This document shows positions 43,927 through 51,625 of a DNA stretch of 64,000 bases, piece by piece. Position 1 is the first letter of the stretch, and every line of letters begins with the position of its first letter. The notes beneath the pieces are model-generated. The model was given only the letters and a program-made list of their open reading frames with translations, made no database searches and had not been told where the DNA came from. Source of the stretch: Streptomyces sp. ISL-10 (GTDB lineage: Bacteria > Actinomycetota > Actinomycetes > Streptomycetales > Streptomycetaceae); NCBI RefSeq assembly GCF_018614575.1, contig NZ_JAGGOJ010000048.1:1-64000 (forward strand). Direction: 5' to 3'. A program made the position numbers and the translations under genes.

Positions 43927-44100
43927 TCACAGGACGAGGACGGCCTCGCCGCGTGCTCCTGCGGCGCGGCTCCGGGCGAGCGCGTCGGGCGCCTTCTCCA
44001 GAGGGAGTTCGGCCTCCAGGGGGCGTCCGCAGCGAACCGTCGGCCGCCGCGGCGGCGAGCACGTCGAGCAGCGTCGACGACGGTGCAGCCGGAAGCCGAC
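43927..44100 (-). pseudogene. C-terminal remnant of a zinc-type/quinone oxidoreductase
   Basis: Minus-strand translation gives LLDVLAAAAADGSLRTP, then after one extra C near 44012-44020 LEAELPLEKAPDALARSRAA and GARGEAVLVL followed by TGA at 43927-43929. This is the standard end of NADPH:quinone/zinc-containing medium-chain dehydrogenases. The N-terminal ~270 residues are missing. A truncated and frameshifted remnant. Confidence 0.7.
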
Positions 44101-44170
44101 CTCTTCCCTGTCACCGGCGGCCGCCCCGTGGTGCCTCGCACCACGTCCCCACTCTCACCCCGCGGGCAGG

Positions 44171-45217
44171 TCAGCGCACGTCGTGCAGTTCCAGCGCGAC
44201 GAGCAGGGCGCGGTGGTCGGTGCCGCCCAGGTCGAGGAAGCGCGCGGAGCGCACGGAGAAGTCCTCGCTGACGAGTACATGGTCGATCTGGGTGCCGAGC
44301 GGGCGGGGGAGGCCGGCCGGCCAGGACGGGGTACGGGAGGCGCCCGCGAGGCGGGTGCTGTCCCTCAGACCGCCCGCCCGGAGGATGCCGCGGAAGGCGG
44401 CGTGGTCCTCGGTGGCGTTGAAGTCGCCCGCCACGACGGCCGGGCGGTCCCCGGTCGCCGCCGCCCGCTCGCGCAGCAGGCCCAGTTCCCTGCGCCAGTC
44501 GGCCACGGCGTCCGGAACGGGTGGCAGCGGGTGCGCGAGCTGGAGGTCGACGGAGCGGCCCGCGATGTCGGCGGTGGCGGCGGGCATGGCGAGCACTGAG
44601 CGGACGCCGGGGGCCGGGGCCAGCGGGTACCTGCTGAGGATCGCCGAGCCCGCGGCGCCGCCCGCCTCGACGACACGGCGGTACGGATAGTCGGCGCGGG
44701 AGACCCCCGCCGCGAGCGCTTCGGAGCACCCGGCCGTGCATTCCTGGACGAAGACCAGGCCGGGCCGCTCCCGGGCGAGGGTCGCGAGCAGTGCGTCGGT
44801 GGCCCCGCCGAACTCGAGGTTCGCCGTGAGGACGTCGACGCGGGCGACGGCCGGTCCCGGCGGCTTCTCGGTCAGGCCGACGTCGTAGGGCCTGACGAAC
44901 CAGCCGGTCACGGCGAGCACCGCCGCCGCCCACGCCATGAGCGCGAAGTGGCGGCCAGCCAGGGCCGCCGCCAGCGCGACACCGGCCGGGACCAGCAGCC
45001 ACGGCAGGAAGGCGAGCAGCTGCGGCACGGGGGTGATGGCGTCGGTGTCCGCGGCACGGCAGGCGACGACGCCGGTCGGCACGATGAGGAGCAGCCCCGC
45101 GAACCACGCGCCGCCACGCCGCCGGCCGCCTGCGGGGCCCGGCCCGGCATCGTACGGCCCTGCCGCCTGATCGCGGCCGTCCCCGGGCCCCTGGGTCCCA
45201 CAGGTCTCCTGGTCCAC
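44171..45217 (-). CDS. Membrane-anchored endonuclease/exonuclease/phosphatase-family protein
   Basis: 348 residues from GTG 45217 (GGAGG 5-9 bp upstream). Three hydrophobic segments (about 35-115: WFAGLLLIVPTGVVAC, LLAFLPWLLVPAGVALAAAL, LMAWAAAVLAVTGWF) precede an EEP catalytic domain: VQECTAGC (Glu), GDFNATEDHAAF (Asp, Asn), TQIDHVLVS (Asp, His) and GTDHRALL (Asp, His). The DNase-I fold hydrolyses phosphodiesters or phosphomonoesters of nucleic acids, lipids or sugars; the membrane anchor suggests an extracytoplasmic catalytic domain. Substrate unknown. Confidence 0.87.
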   Translation of the reverse strand: MDQETCGTQGPGDGRDQAAGPYDAGPGPAGGRRRGGAWFAGLLLIVPTGVVACRAADTDAITPVPQLLAFLPWLLVPAGVALAAALAGRHFALMAWAAAVLAVTGWFVRPYDVGLTEKPPGPAVARVDVLTANLEFGGATDALLATLARERPGLVFVQECTAGCSEALAAGVSRADYPYRRVVEAGGAAGSAILSRYPLAPAPGVRSVLAMPAATADIAGRSVDLQLAHPLPPVPDAVADWRRELGLLRERAAATGDRPAVVAGDFNATEDHAAFRGILRAGGLRDSTRLAGASRTPSWPAGLPRPLGTQIDHVLVSEDFSVRSARFLDLGGTDHRALLVALELHDVR

Positions 45218-45409
45218 GCAGACCTCCGTGCCGCGAGATGTGTCGTCGAAACGGGCTTGCAGTTCCGTCTGTCGTGAGGACGCCAGTCTCGCCGACCGCG
45301 TTGCCGCTGTCCGGCGATCACGGGAGGAGGCCGACTTGCCGCCCGGCGCGCGCGGGTGTGCCCTGAGAGGAGGACGGGGGTCGGGGTCAGAGGGAAGGAG
45401 CTCTGCGCC

Positions 45410-45820
45410 ATGGCCACACAAGCAGCGACGCCGGAGCGACGGCGTCGCCACCGGGCGTCCGGACGACAGCACCACAGCCCGCTCGGTCTGGTACTGCCCG
45501 CAGTGCTCGCGGTGACCGTAGGCATCTGGGCCGCGTCCATCCAGCGCTTCGAGAACGGCGGCGTCGCCACCGGCGGTCAATGGGTCCTCGGCGTGGTCAC
45601 CGCTGTGGTGATCGGCGTGCTCGCGTTCGGTCTCGGCCGCATCCAGCACGCGCTGCCGCGCGAACTGCGAGCCCTGGCGTACGGGGTGCTGACCGCGGTG
45701 ACCATCGGCTTCCTGACCAGTCTGGCGGAGGGGAGCGTGCTCCGGGCGGCAGGCATCGGCGTCGCGGTCGGCGCGGCGGTGGGGCTGGTGATGTTCTATT
45801 ACTACTACACCCATGAGTGA
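45410..45820 (+). CDS. Small four-helix membrane protein, function unknown
   Basis: 136 residues from ATG 45410, with AAGGAG 10-15 bp upstream. A basic N-terminus (ERRRRHRASGRQHH) is followed by four hydrophobic segments (VLPAVLAVTVGIWAA; WVLGVVTAVVIGVLAFGLG; ALAYGVLTAVTIGFL; GIGVAVGAAVGLVMFYYYY). No named family recognised. It ends 16 bp before an ABC-permease remnant, to which it is unrelated. Confidence 0.75.
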   Translation: MATQAATPERRRRHRASGRQHHSPLGLVLPAVLAVTVGIWAASIQRFENGGVATGGQWVLGVVTAVVIGVLAFGLGRIQHALPRELRALAYGVLTAVTIGFLTSLAEGSVLRAAGIGVAVGAAVGLVMFYYYYTHE

Positions 45821-45835
45821 GCCTGAGCGGACCTC

Positions 45836-46072
45836 ATGATGGTCATCTTCCCGATGACCTTCCTGAGCAATGTCTTCGTCGACCCGGGGACGATGCCGGG
45901 CTGGCTGCAGGCGTTCGTCAACAACAGCCCTGTCACCCATGTGGCCACGTCCGTACGGGAGTTGATGGCGGGCAACTGGCCCGCCGCGGACATCGCCTGG
46001 TCGCTGGGCTGGTCCGCCGTGCTCGTGGTCGTGTTCGGCTCGGTGACCATGCGGCTCTACAACCGCAAGTGA
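45836..46072 (+). pseudogene. C-terminal fragment of a DrrB-like ABC-2 permease
   Basis: 78 codons beginning MVIFPMTFLSNVFVDPGTMP and ending WSAVLVVVFGSVTMRLYNRK, which is the last part (final periplasmic loop and last transmembrane helix) of ABC-2 type drug exporters such as DrrB. The other ~180 residues, and any ATPase partner gene, are absent. The start looks random and there is no ribosome site, so this is a truncated remnant. Confidence 0.7.
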
Positions 46073-46086
46073 GCGCTCCTGCCGTC

Positions 46087-46172
46087 CTGCCTTGACCTTC
46101 CTCGCGGGGGAAGCTCCAGCATCGGTGCAGCCGGGCGTTCCCGCCCGGTACGAGGAGGAAGGTCAGGGCAGG
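46087..46172 (+). promoter_or_regulatory. MerR-type promoter and inverted repeats upstream of the MerR-PP2C gene
   Basis: TTGACC (46092-46097) and CAGCAT (46117-46122) are separated by 19 bp, the over-long spacing of MerR-regulated promoters, with a CTTCC-tcgcgg-GGGAAG-like dyad in the spacer. In addition, 46087-46103 and 46156-46172 form a 17-bp inverted repeat with one mismatch, and the second arm covers the ribosome site (GAGGAAGG). Autoregulation is inferred. Confidence 0.55.
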
Positions 46173-46173
46173 C

Positions 46174-47253
46174 ATGGGTTTGCTGACCATCGGTGCGTTC
46201 GCCCGTGTGTCGCGGCTGTCCGCGAGGGCATTGCGGCGCTACGACGAGCTGGGGCTGCTGGCGCCCGCACGCGTCGACCAGTTCACCGGCTACCGGTACT
46301 ACGACGACGCCCAGGTGGAACGGGCCCGGCTCGTGGCGTGGCTGCGGGGGATCGGGATGCCGCTCGCCCGCGTCGGGCGGGTCTGCGATCTGGCGGAGAC
46401 GGACACGGCTGCGGCGGCCCGGGAGATCCGGGCGTACTGGACCCAGGTCGAGTCGGAGACCTCCGCACGCCGGGACCTGGCCGGCTTCCTCGTGGACCAG
46501 CTGTCCGGGAAGGACACCGACACGATGGATCGGATCATCATGCCCCTGGGAATGCACTGCGCGGCCCGCTCGGACCGCGGCCTCGTCCGGGAGACCGACC
46601 AGGACGCCGTGTACGCCGGGACACGGCTGCTCGCGGTCGCGGACGGCTTCGGCGTCGCGGGCGCCGCCGCGAGCGCGGCGGCGATCGACGCGCTGAAGCC
46701 GGTGGAGGCCGCAGCGGCGTCGGGGGCCTCGCGGCCCGGCGATCTGCTCAACGCGCTTGAGGACGCGGTGCACCGGGCGGATACCGCGGTACATGGACTC
46801 CCCGAGTCCGGCACGACGCTGACCGCACTGCTGTGGATGGGCTCCGGCCTGGCCCTGGCGCACATCGGCGACACCCGGGCGTACCTGTTGCGCGGCGGGA
46901 CGCTCCGGCGCCTCACGCACGACCACACGGTGGTGCAGTCGATGGTCGACGAGGGCAGCCTCGACGAGGCGGAGGCGGCGGAGCATCCCCAGCGGGCGAT
47001 GCTGCTGCGCGCGCTGGACGGCGGCGACGGCCCGCCCCGGCCGGACCTGCGCCTCCACGAGGCGAAGGCCGGCGACCGCCTGCTGCTCTGCTCGGACGGC
47101 CTGTCCACAACGGTGCCGGAGGCGACCGTACGGCACTGCCTGGCGGCCGCCGCCGCGCCTGAGGCAGCCGTCGACGCTCTGATGGCCCTGGCACACGACG
47201 GGGGCGGCGCGGACAACATCGCGTGCGTGGTGGCCGACGTGATCAGCACGTAA
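46174..47253 (+). CDS. MerR regulator fused to a PP2C-type phosphatase
   Basis: 359 residues. Residues 1-~105 are a MerR winged helix (LTIGAFARVSRLSARALRRY, LGLLAPARVDQFTGYRYYDD) with the start of its dimerisation helix. Residues ~125-355 are a PP2C phosphatase with AVADGFGVAGAA, AHIGDTRAYLLR, LCSDGLSTTV and GGGADNIACVVAD, keeping the aspartates of the metal site, although the usual DGMGG is DGFGV. The coupling suggests that the phosphatase domain is a signal module of a transcription factor, or the MerR domain senses a ligand to steer dephosphorylation. ATG 46174 has GAGGAAGG upstream. Confidence 0.9.
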   Translation: MGLLTIGAFARVSRLSARALRRYDELGLLAPARVDQFTGYRYYDDAQVERARLVAWLRGIGMPLARVGRVCDLAETDTAAAAREIRAYWTQVESETSARRDLAGFLVDQLSGKDTDTMDRIIMPLGMHCAARSDRGLVRETDQDAVYAGTRLLAVADGFGVAGAAASAAAIDALKPVEAAAASGASRPGDLLNALEDAVHRADTAVHGLPESGTTLTALLWMGSGLALAHIGDTRAYLLRGGTLRRLTHDHTVVQSMVDEGSLDEAEAAEHPQRAMLLRALDGGDGPPRPDLRLHEAKAGDRLLLCSDGLSTTVPEATVRHCLAAAAAPEAAVDALMALAHDGGGADNIACVVADVIST

Positions 47254-47257
47254 GGGC

Positions 47258-47285
47258 GGGCAGGGGAGGGGACCGGCCCCTGCCC
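47258..47285 (+). terminator. Terminator of the MerR-PP2C gene
   Basis: 9-bp stem GGGCAGGGG / CCCCTGCCC (47258-47266, 47277-47285) with a 10-nt loop. Confidence 0.5.
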
Positions 47286-47334
47286 CGGCCAACTTGACCG
47301 GGAAGCCCTGTCAGGCCGCGCCCCGCAGGCTCCG

Positions 47335-47781
47335 TCAGGCCGCGTCCTGCTCGCCCCGCACCACCACGACGGGGCAGGGGGCGTGCTGGGTGAGATGGAG
47401 ACCGACCGAGCCCAGCAGCGCCGCCTTGAAGCCGCTGTACCCGCGGTCCCCGACGACCAGCAGCGTCGCCCCCTCGGCGCGGTTCATCAGGGCCTGCGCC
47501 GCGTTTCCGATCATCACCTTCCGCGCGATCGCCGCGGCTGCCTCGGCGCCGAGCGTCTGCTCCAGTGTGTCGTCGAGGATCTTGGCGGCCATCGCCTCGG
47601 GGTCGAAGTCGGTGGGCAGGGCGGGCACCATGGCCGCCCAGCCCGCCGCCGGGTACTCCCAGCTCATGACGGCCTCCAGGGGCTCCCCCGTGAGCCCGGC
47701 CTGCCGTACGGCCCAGCGCAGGGCCCTGATGGACGGCTCCGAGCCGTCCACCCCCACGACGATCCTGCCCGCCTTCGCCAT
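47335..47781 (-). CDS. Universal stress protein (UspA family)
   Basis: 148 residues from ATG 47781, with GGAGG about 8 bp upstream. A single Usp domain: IVVGVDGSEPSIRALRWA at the N-terminus and the ATP-binding VGDRGYSGFKAALLGSVGLH (G-2x-G-9x-G) near the end. ATP-binding Usp proteins act in dormancy and stress survival in actinobacteria. Stand-alone gene; its regulation is not visible. Confidence 0.9.
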   Translation of the reverse strand: MAKAGRIVVGVDGSEPSIRALRWAVRQAGLTGEPLEAVMSWEYPAAGWAAMVPALPTDFDPEAMAAKILDDTLEQTLGAEAAAAIARKVMIGNAAQALMNRAEGATLLVVGDRGYSGFKAALLGSVGLHLTQHAPCPVVVVRGEQDAA

Positions 47782-47852
47782 ACCGCCACCTCCGTGGTTC
47801 AAGAGCTCGGACTCGCCTCCAGCCTACGGAGAACCACGCAAAGAGCTGGTAA

Positions 47853-48476
47853 CTAGGCGAAAAGCCCCGCGATGGCCGTTTCCTCGGATGAGCCCTGGGC
47901 CGGGACGTCCCCAGTCGAGGCCAGCATGCGGGCCAGCTCGCGCCCCGCCCGTGCGATGCGGTCCGGCAGAGTGGCGGTGAGCGAGTCGCCCGTGCCGCCC
48001 CAGTCCTCCGACGCCGCGTACACGGCCGTCGGCACGACCGCGGCCCGCAGGTAGGCGAAAAGCGGCCGCAGGGCGTGGTCCAGCACCAGGGAGTGCCGGG
48101 CCGTCCCGCCGGTCGCCGCGATCAGGACGGGCCTGCCGTCGAGGGCGTCCGGCTCGATCAGGTCGAAGAAGGACTTGAACAGACCGCTGTACGAGGCCGT
48201 GAACACCGGCGTGACCGCGATGAGGGCGTCCGCCCGGGCTACCGCCTCGATCGCCTCGTCGAGCGCGGGCGCGGGGAAACCCGTCACGAGGTTGTTGGCG
48301 ATCGGTACGGCGAGGTCACGCAGCTCCACCACCCGGACCTCGACCGGCCGTATGCCGCCCGCGAGTTCGCGGCGTACGGACTCGGTGAGCCGGTCGGCGA
48401 GGAGCCGGGTGGACGACGGCACGCCGAGCCCCGCCGAGACGACCACCAGGTGCAGCGGCGCGGTGGTACGGGTCAT
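47853..48476 (-). CDS. NADPH-dependent FMN reductase
   Basis: 207 residues, flavodoxin-like. It begins LHLVVVSAGLGVPSSTRLLA (flavin phosphate-binding loop) and includes ADALIAVTPVFTASYSGLFK and LIAATGGTARHSLVLDHALRP, the CE1759/SsuE-like pattern. Its ATG overlaps the stop of the upstream monooxygenase by 4 bp (ATGA at 48473-48476), so the two are one operon. The role is to supply reduced FMN to the luciferase-like monooxygenase. Confidence 0.9.
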   Translation of the reverse strand: MTRTTAPLHLVVVSAGLGVPSSTRLLADRLTESVRRELAGGIRPVEVRVVELRDLAVPIANNLVTGFPAPALDEAIEAVARADALIAVTPVFTASYSGLFKSFFDLIEPDALDGRPVLIAATGGTARHSLVLDHALRPLFAYLRAAVVPTAVYAASEDWGGTGDSLTATLPDRIARAGRELARMLASTGDVPAQGSSEETAIAGLFA

Positions 48477-49621
48477 GACGACTCCTTCGTGTCCTTCGTG
48501 TCCTTCGTGTCCTGGGTGTCCTGGGTGTCGCGGGCGTTCGTGGCCTGCGTGTCGCGGGCGGCGACAGCGGGGTGCAGGGGCGCGGACTCGGGTACGCCGT
48601 TCGGCCGCAGACGGGCGAACTCCTTGCGCAGCACCGGCACGACCTCCTCGCCGAGGATGTCGAGCTGCTCCAGCACCGTCTTCAGCGGCAGCCCCGCGTG
48701 GTCCATCAAGAACAGCTGGCGCTGGTAGTCGCCGACGGCGTCGCGGAAGCCGAGGGTGCGCTCGACGACCTGCTGCGGGGAGCCGACGGTCAGCGGCGTC
48801 TGCTCGGCGAAGTCCTCCAGCGACGGGCCGTGACCGTAGACCGGCGCGTTGTCGAAGTAGGGACGGAACTCCCTTACGGCGTCCTGCGAGTTCCTGCGCA
48901 TGAACACCTGGCCGCCGAGGCCGACGATCGCCTGCTCGGGTGTGCCGTGCCCGTAGTGGGCGTACCGCTTGCGGTAGAGCGCGACCATCTTCCGGGTGTG
49001 GGACATGGGCCAGAAGATGTTGTTGTGGAAGAAGCCGTCGCCGTAGTACGCGGCCTGCTCGGCTATCTCGGGGGAACGGATCGAGCCGTGCCAGACGAAC
49101 GGCGGGACGCCGTCCAGGGGGCGCGGGGTGGCGGTGAAGCCCTGGAGCGGGGTGCGGAACTTCCCCTCCCAGTCGACCACGTCCTCCCTCCACAGTCTGT
49201 GGAGGAGCGCGTAGTTCTCGATGGCGAGCGGGATGCCCTGACGGATGTCCTTCCCGAACCAGGGATAGACCGGGCCGGTGTTGCCGCGGCCCGTCATCAG
49301 GTCGACGCGGCCGTCCGCGATGTGCTGGAGGTAGGCGTAGTCCTCGGCGATCTTCACCGGGTCGTTGGTGGTGATCAGGGTGGTGGAGGTGGACAGGATC
49401 AGCCGGTCGGTCCGGGCCGCGAGGTGCCCGAGGAGGGTGGTGGGGGACGACGGCACGAAGGGCGGGTTGTGGTGCTCGCCCGTCGCGAAGACGTCCAGGC
49501 CGACCTCCTCCGCCTTCTCGGCGATGGCGATCGTGGCCTTGATCCGCTCGTGCTCGCTCGGCGTGCGGGCGGTGGTCGGGTCGGTCGTGACGTCCCCGAC
49601 CGTGAAGATGCCGAACTGCAT
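48473..49621 (-). CDS. LLM-class flavin-dependent monooxygenase
   Basis: 382 residues from ATG 49621 (GAGAGG about 9 bp upstream; GTG 49630 is an alternative). Luciferase-like TIM barrel: MQFGIFTVGD, FATGEHHNPPFVPSSPTTLL, HIADGRVDLMTGRGNTGPVY and GRGNTGPVYPW-type substrate pocket. The last ~30 residues are repeats of DTQ/DTK tripeptides (DTQDTQDTKDTKDTK), encoded by 9-bp repeats. With its reductase partner it probably oxidises an alkanesulfonate, thio- or terpene-type substrate; the actual compound cannot be read from sequence. A palindrome at 49644-49659 sits just upstream. Confidence 0.9.
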   Translation of the reverse strand: MQFGIFTVGDVTTDPTTARTPSEHERIKATIAIAEKAEEVGLDVFATGEHHNPPFVPSSPTTLLGHLAARTDRLILSTSTTLITTNDPVKIAEDYAYLQHIADGRVDLMTGRGNTGPVYPWFGKDIRQGIPLAIENYALLHRLWREDVVDWEGKFRTPLQGFTATPRPLDGVPPFVWHGSIRSPEIAEQAAYYGDGFFHNNIFWPMSHTRKMVALYRKRYAHYGHGTPEQAIVGLGGQVFMRRNSQDAVREFRPYFDNAPVYGHGPSLEDFAEQTPLTVGSPQQVVERTLGFRDAVGDYQRQLFLMDHAGLPLKTVLEQLDILGEEVVPVLRKEFARLRPNGVPESAPLHPAVAARDTQATNARDTQDTQDTKDTKDTKESS

Positions 49622-49643
49622 GGAGCTCACCTCTCGGGCTGGT

Positions 49644-49659
49644 GGTTGAATGTTGAACC
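49644..49659 (-). promoter_or_regulatory. Operator-like palindrome before the monooxygenase operon
   Basis: GGTTGAATGTTGAACC: arms GGTTGAA / TTGAACC (one mismatch) around TG, 23-38 bp before the start codon. Similar TTGAA-based palindromes are bound by MarR/HxlR-type regulators; no regulator gene is adjacent. Confidence 0.45.
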
Positions 49660-49765
49660 ATATCCGCCAACCGAGGCCCGCCCCTCCTTATTCCGCGCAC
49701 GTCGACCCGCCCCCGTACCCTGGGGACGGCCCCGCGGGGGCCGGGACCGAAGGCCGGAGGCGGAC

Positions 49766-49900
49766 ATGGGCGGGCACGAGAGCGAAGAGTGGAAGGAACG
49801 CGGCGTGGCGCTGCGCGTCTTCGTGTACGTGTTCGCGACCCACCTCTTCGCGGGTTTCGTCTGGCTCCTCTTCTACGTCGGCGAGCACGCCCAGAAGTGA
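49766..49900 (+). CDS. Small single-pass membrane protein (DUF6126-like)
   Basis: 44 residues. A charged start (MGGHESEEWKERG) leads into one transmembrane helix (VFVYVFATHLFAGFVWLLFYV) and ends EHAQK. GGAGG lies 6-10 bp before ATG. I recall a short conserved Streptomyces family of this kind; its role is unknown. Too short for most gene finders. Confidence 0.75.
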   Translation: MGGHESEEWKERGVALRVFVYVFATHLFAGFVWLLFYVGEHAQK

Positions 49901-49935
49901 CCCGGCCCGGGCCGGTGTGCGCCGCCGTGCGGCGG

Positions 49936-50724
49936 TCAGCCGGTGCCGGCCGCCCCCGGGAAGAGCCGGCGGAAGGCGTCCGCGGACTCCGTGCCGGAGC
50001 GCCCGAACGGCGCGTCGAAGTCCCACACCAGGAACAGCAGGAACGCGATCAGCGCGCTGAACAGCCCCGCGAGCAGCAGCTCCCGGAACGAGCGGCCGAT
50101 CTGCATCGTGAAGATCAGCCCGATGGTGACGACGGCCCCGCTGATCAGGCCGAACCAGACGATGCCCGGCAGCGTCTCCCCGGCGCCCGAGGCCCGGGCG
50201 TCGCGCGCGTCCTCGGCGGTGGCCACCCGGTCGAGCATCGGCTGGTACGCCTGCGCCTGGAGCTCGTTCGCCGGCTCGCGCTCGGCCACTTCGGTGCGCA
50301 CGATGGCCAGCAGCTCCGTCCCGCGCGGCGACAGCTCCTCATGGTCGATCATCCGCGGCCACTCCTCCTCGACCACCTCCGTTACGTAGGCCTCGACGTT
50401 CGTCCGCAGTTCCTCCCGGAAGTCCGCCGGATACACCTGGGCGCGCTGGGTGACCTCGTGCAGCGCCTGCGCCTCGGCCTGTACGGCGTCCTGGGCCGCC
50501 CCGCGGGCCTCCCAGACGCCGGCGATGGCGAGGCCGAGCACGATCGCGTACACGACGCCGACCATCATCACCATGTACTCCAGGACGTCGGGCGTCTCCG
50601 GCGCCCCGGCCTCCGCCATGCCGTCCGGCGCGCTGCGGATCCTTCGTTGGCCGAGGAGCGTGACGACGAGGACGACGGCGCAGGCGGCCGCCATCACGGT
50701 GGCCAGGACCAGCCATTCGGACAT
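49936..50724 (-). CDS. DUF4239 (bestrophin-like) membrane protein
   Basis: 262 residues. Two transmembrane segments near the N-terminus (LVLATVMAAACAVVLVVTLL; EYMVMMVGVVYAIVLGLAIA), a long helical soluble part (EAQALHEVTQRAQVYPADFR), and two more near the C-terminus (GIVWFGLISGAVVTIGLIF; LLLAGLFSALIAFLLFLVW). The order matches the bestrophin-like DUF4239 family; ion-channel function is speculative. Together with the Pro-rich protein 46 bp downstream it may form a two-gene unit. Confidence 0.85.
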   Translation of the reverse strand: MSEWLVLATVMAAACAVVLVVTLLGQRRIRSAPDGMAEAGAPETPDVLEYMVMMVGVVYAIVLGLAIAGVWEARGAAQDAVQAEAQALHEVTQRAQVYPADFREELRTNVEAYVTEVVEEEWPRMIDHEELSPRGTELLAIVRTEVAEREPANELQAQAYQPMLDRVATAEDARDARASGAGETLPGIVWFGLISGAVVTIGLIFTMQIGRSFRELLLAGLFSALIAFLLFLVWDFDAPFGRSGTESADAFRRLFPGAAGTG

Positions 50725-50770
50725 GGGGATCTCCGGGGTGCGGTGAGGGGCTTGCGGGGCGATGGGCGGA

Positions 50771-51409
50771 TCAGGTGCGGCCGCGCCGTGCGGCGGAGCC
50801 GGACCGGGGGCGCAGCATGGCCGCGGCGAGCACCGCCGGGATGGTGGTCACCAGCATCAGGACGGTGAGAGGCGTGCCGGTGTCCTCAGGTCCCTGGGAG
50901 GCGGGCCGGTAGGTGCGGATGACGACCGCCTCCGCCCGCTGCGGCGGGGCGGCGGCGGGCGGCTCCGGCGGCTCGGGTGGTGCCGGTGGCGCGGGTGGCG
51001 TCGCGGTGGGTGACGGGGGTTCGCCCGGAGGCGCGGGCGTGGGCGCGACAGGCGGCGGCTGGGGGGACGGCGGCCGTGGCGAGGGTGCAGGGCGTGTTGT
51101 CGGGGAGGGCGGCTCGGGGACAGGCGAAGGCGCGGGTGGCGGCGTCGCCTCGGTGGGTGATGGTGTCGGCGGCGGGCAGTCGCCCACGCCGATCGTCACG
51201 CCGAGGTGGACCCCCACGGGTCCCGGGAGGGAGACGGACACCGACACGAGGGGCGGCGGCTCGCCCCCCTTCGCCTCGCGTGCCGGCACCGACACCCCCG
51301 CCGGTCCGGACCCTTTGGGCTCCTCGGACAACAGGGACCCGAGGTCGGCTCCCTGCGTGCCGAGAACGGCCGCGATCCCCAGTGCGCTCACCTGCTGCCA
51401 ACCCACCAC
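50771..51409 (-). CDS. Secreted Pro/Thr-rich, C-terminally anchored protein
   Basis: About 212 residues from GTG 51409 or GTG 51406; no clear ribosome site, so the start is uncertain. An N-terminal hydrophobic stretch (VSALGIAAVLGTQGADLGS) acts as a possible signal peptide, followed by a beta-rich LVSVSVSLPGPVGVHLGVTIG segment with one Cys, then ~100 residues of Pro/Thr/Ala/Ser repeats (PPSP, PAPP), and a C-terminal transmembrane segment (TVLMLVTTIPAVLAAAML) with a basic end. A wall-spanning surface protein is likely; family unknown. Confidence 0.6.
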   Translation of the reverse strand: MVGWQQVSALGIAAVLGTQGADLGSLLSEEPKGSGPAGVSVPAREAKGGEPPPLVSVSVSLPGPVGVHLGVTIGVGDCPPPTPSPTEATPPPAPSPVPEPPSPTTRPAPSPRPPSPQPPPVAPTPAPPGEPPSPTATPPAPPAPPEPPEPPAAAPPQRAEAVVIRTYRPASQGPEDTGTPLTVLMLVTTIPAVLAAAMLRPRSGSAARRGRT

Positions 51410-51486
51410 GGCCGACACGGTAGAGGTCCTGAACGCGGTTGTATGCCCAAGATCACCCGTATGGCTGATGAAAGCACTATTCGACC

Positions 51487-51534
51487 GCGAGTGCGACCGC
51501 GAGTGCGACCGCGAGTGCGACCGCGTCCGGCCGA
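51487..51534. repeat. Four tandem copies of GCGAGTGCGACC
   Basis: 48 bp, four perfect 12-bp units, in the intergenic region between the Pro-rich gene and fadH. In-frame expansions would encode Arg-Ser-His-Ser on the minus strand. Confidence 0.9.
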
Positions 51535-51625
51535 GCGTGACCGAGCTCATTTTGCACTTTGTTGCAAAAGGGTCGTGGCGGCCGCTAGAACTGGGACCGA
51601 CGAGTCCGCGCGAGGAGGCGACCCG

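Noticed and set aside
49936..50868. Plus-strand ORF opposite the DUF4239 gene
   Set aside because: Minus-strand protein has ordered transmembrane segments and a clear family; the other frame has none.
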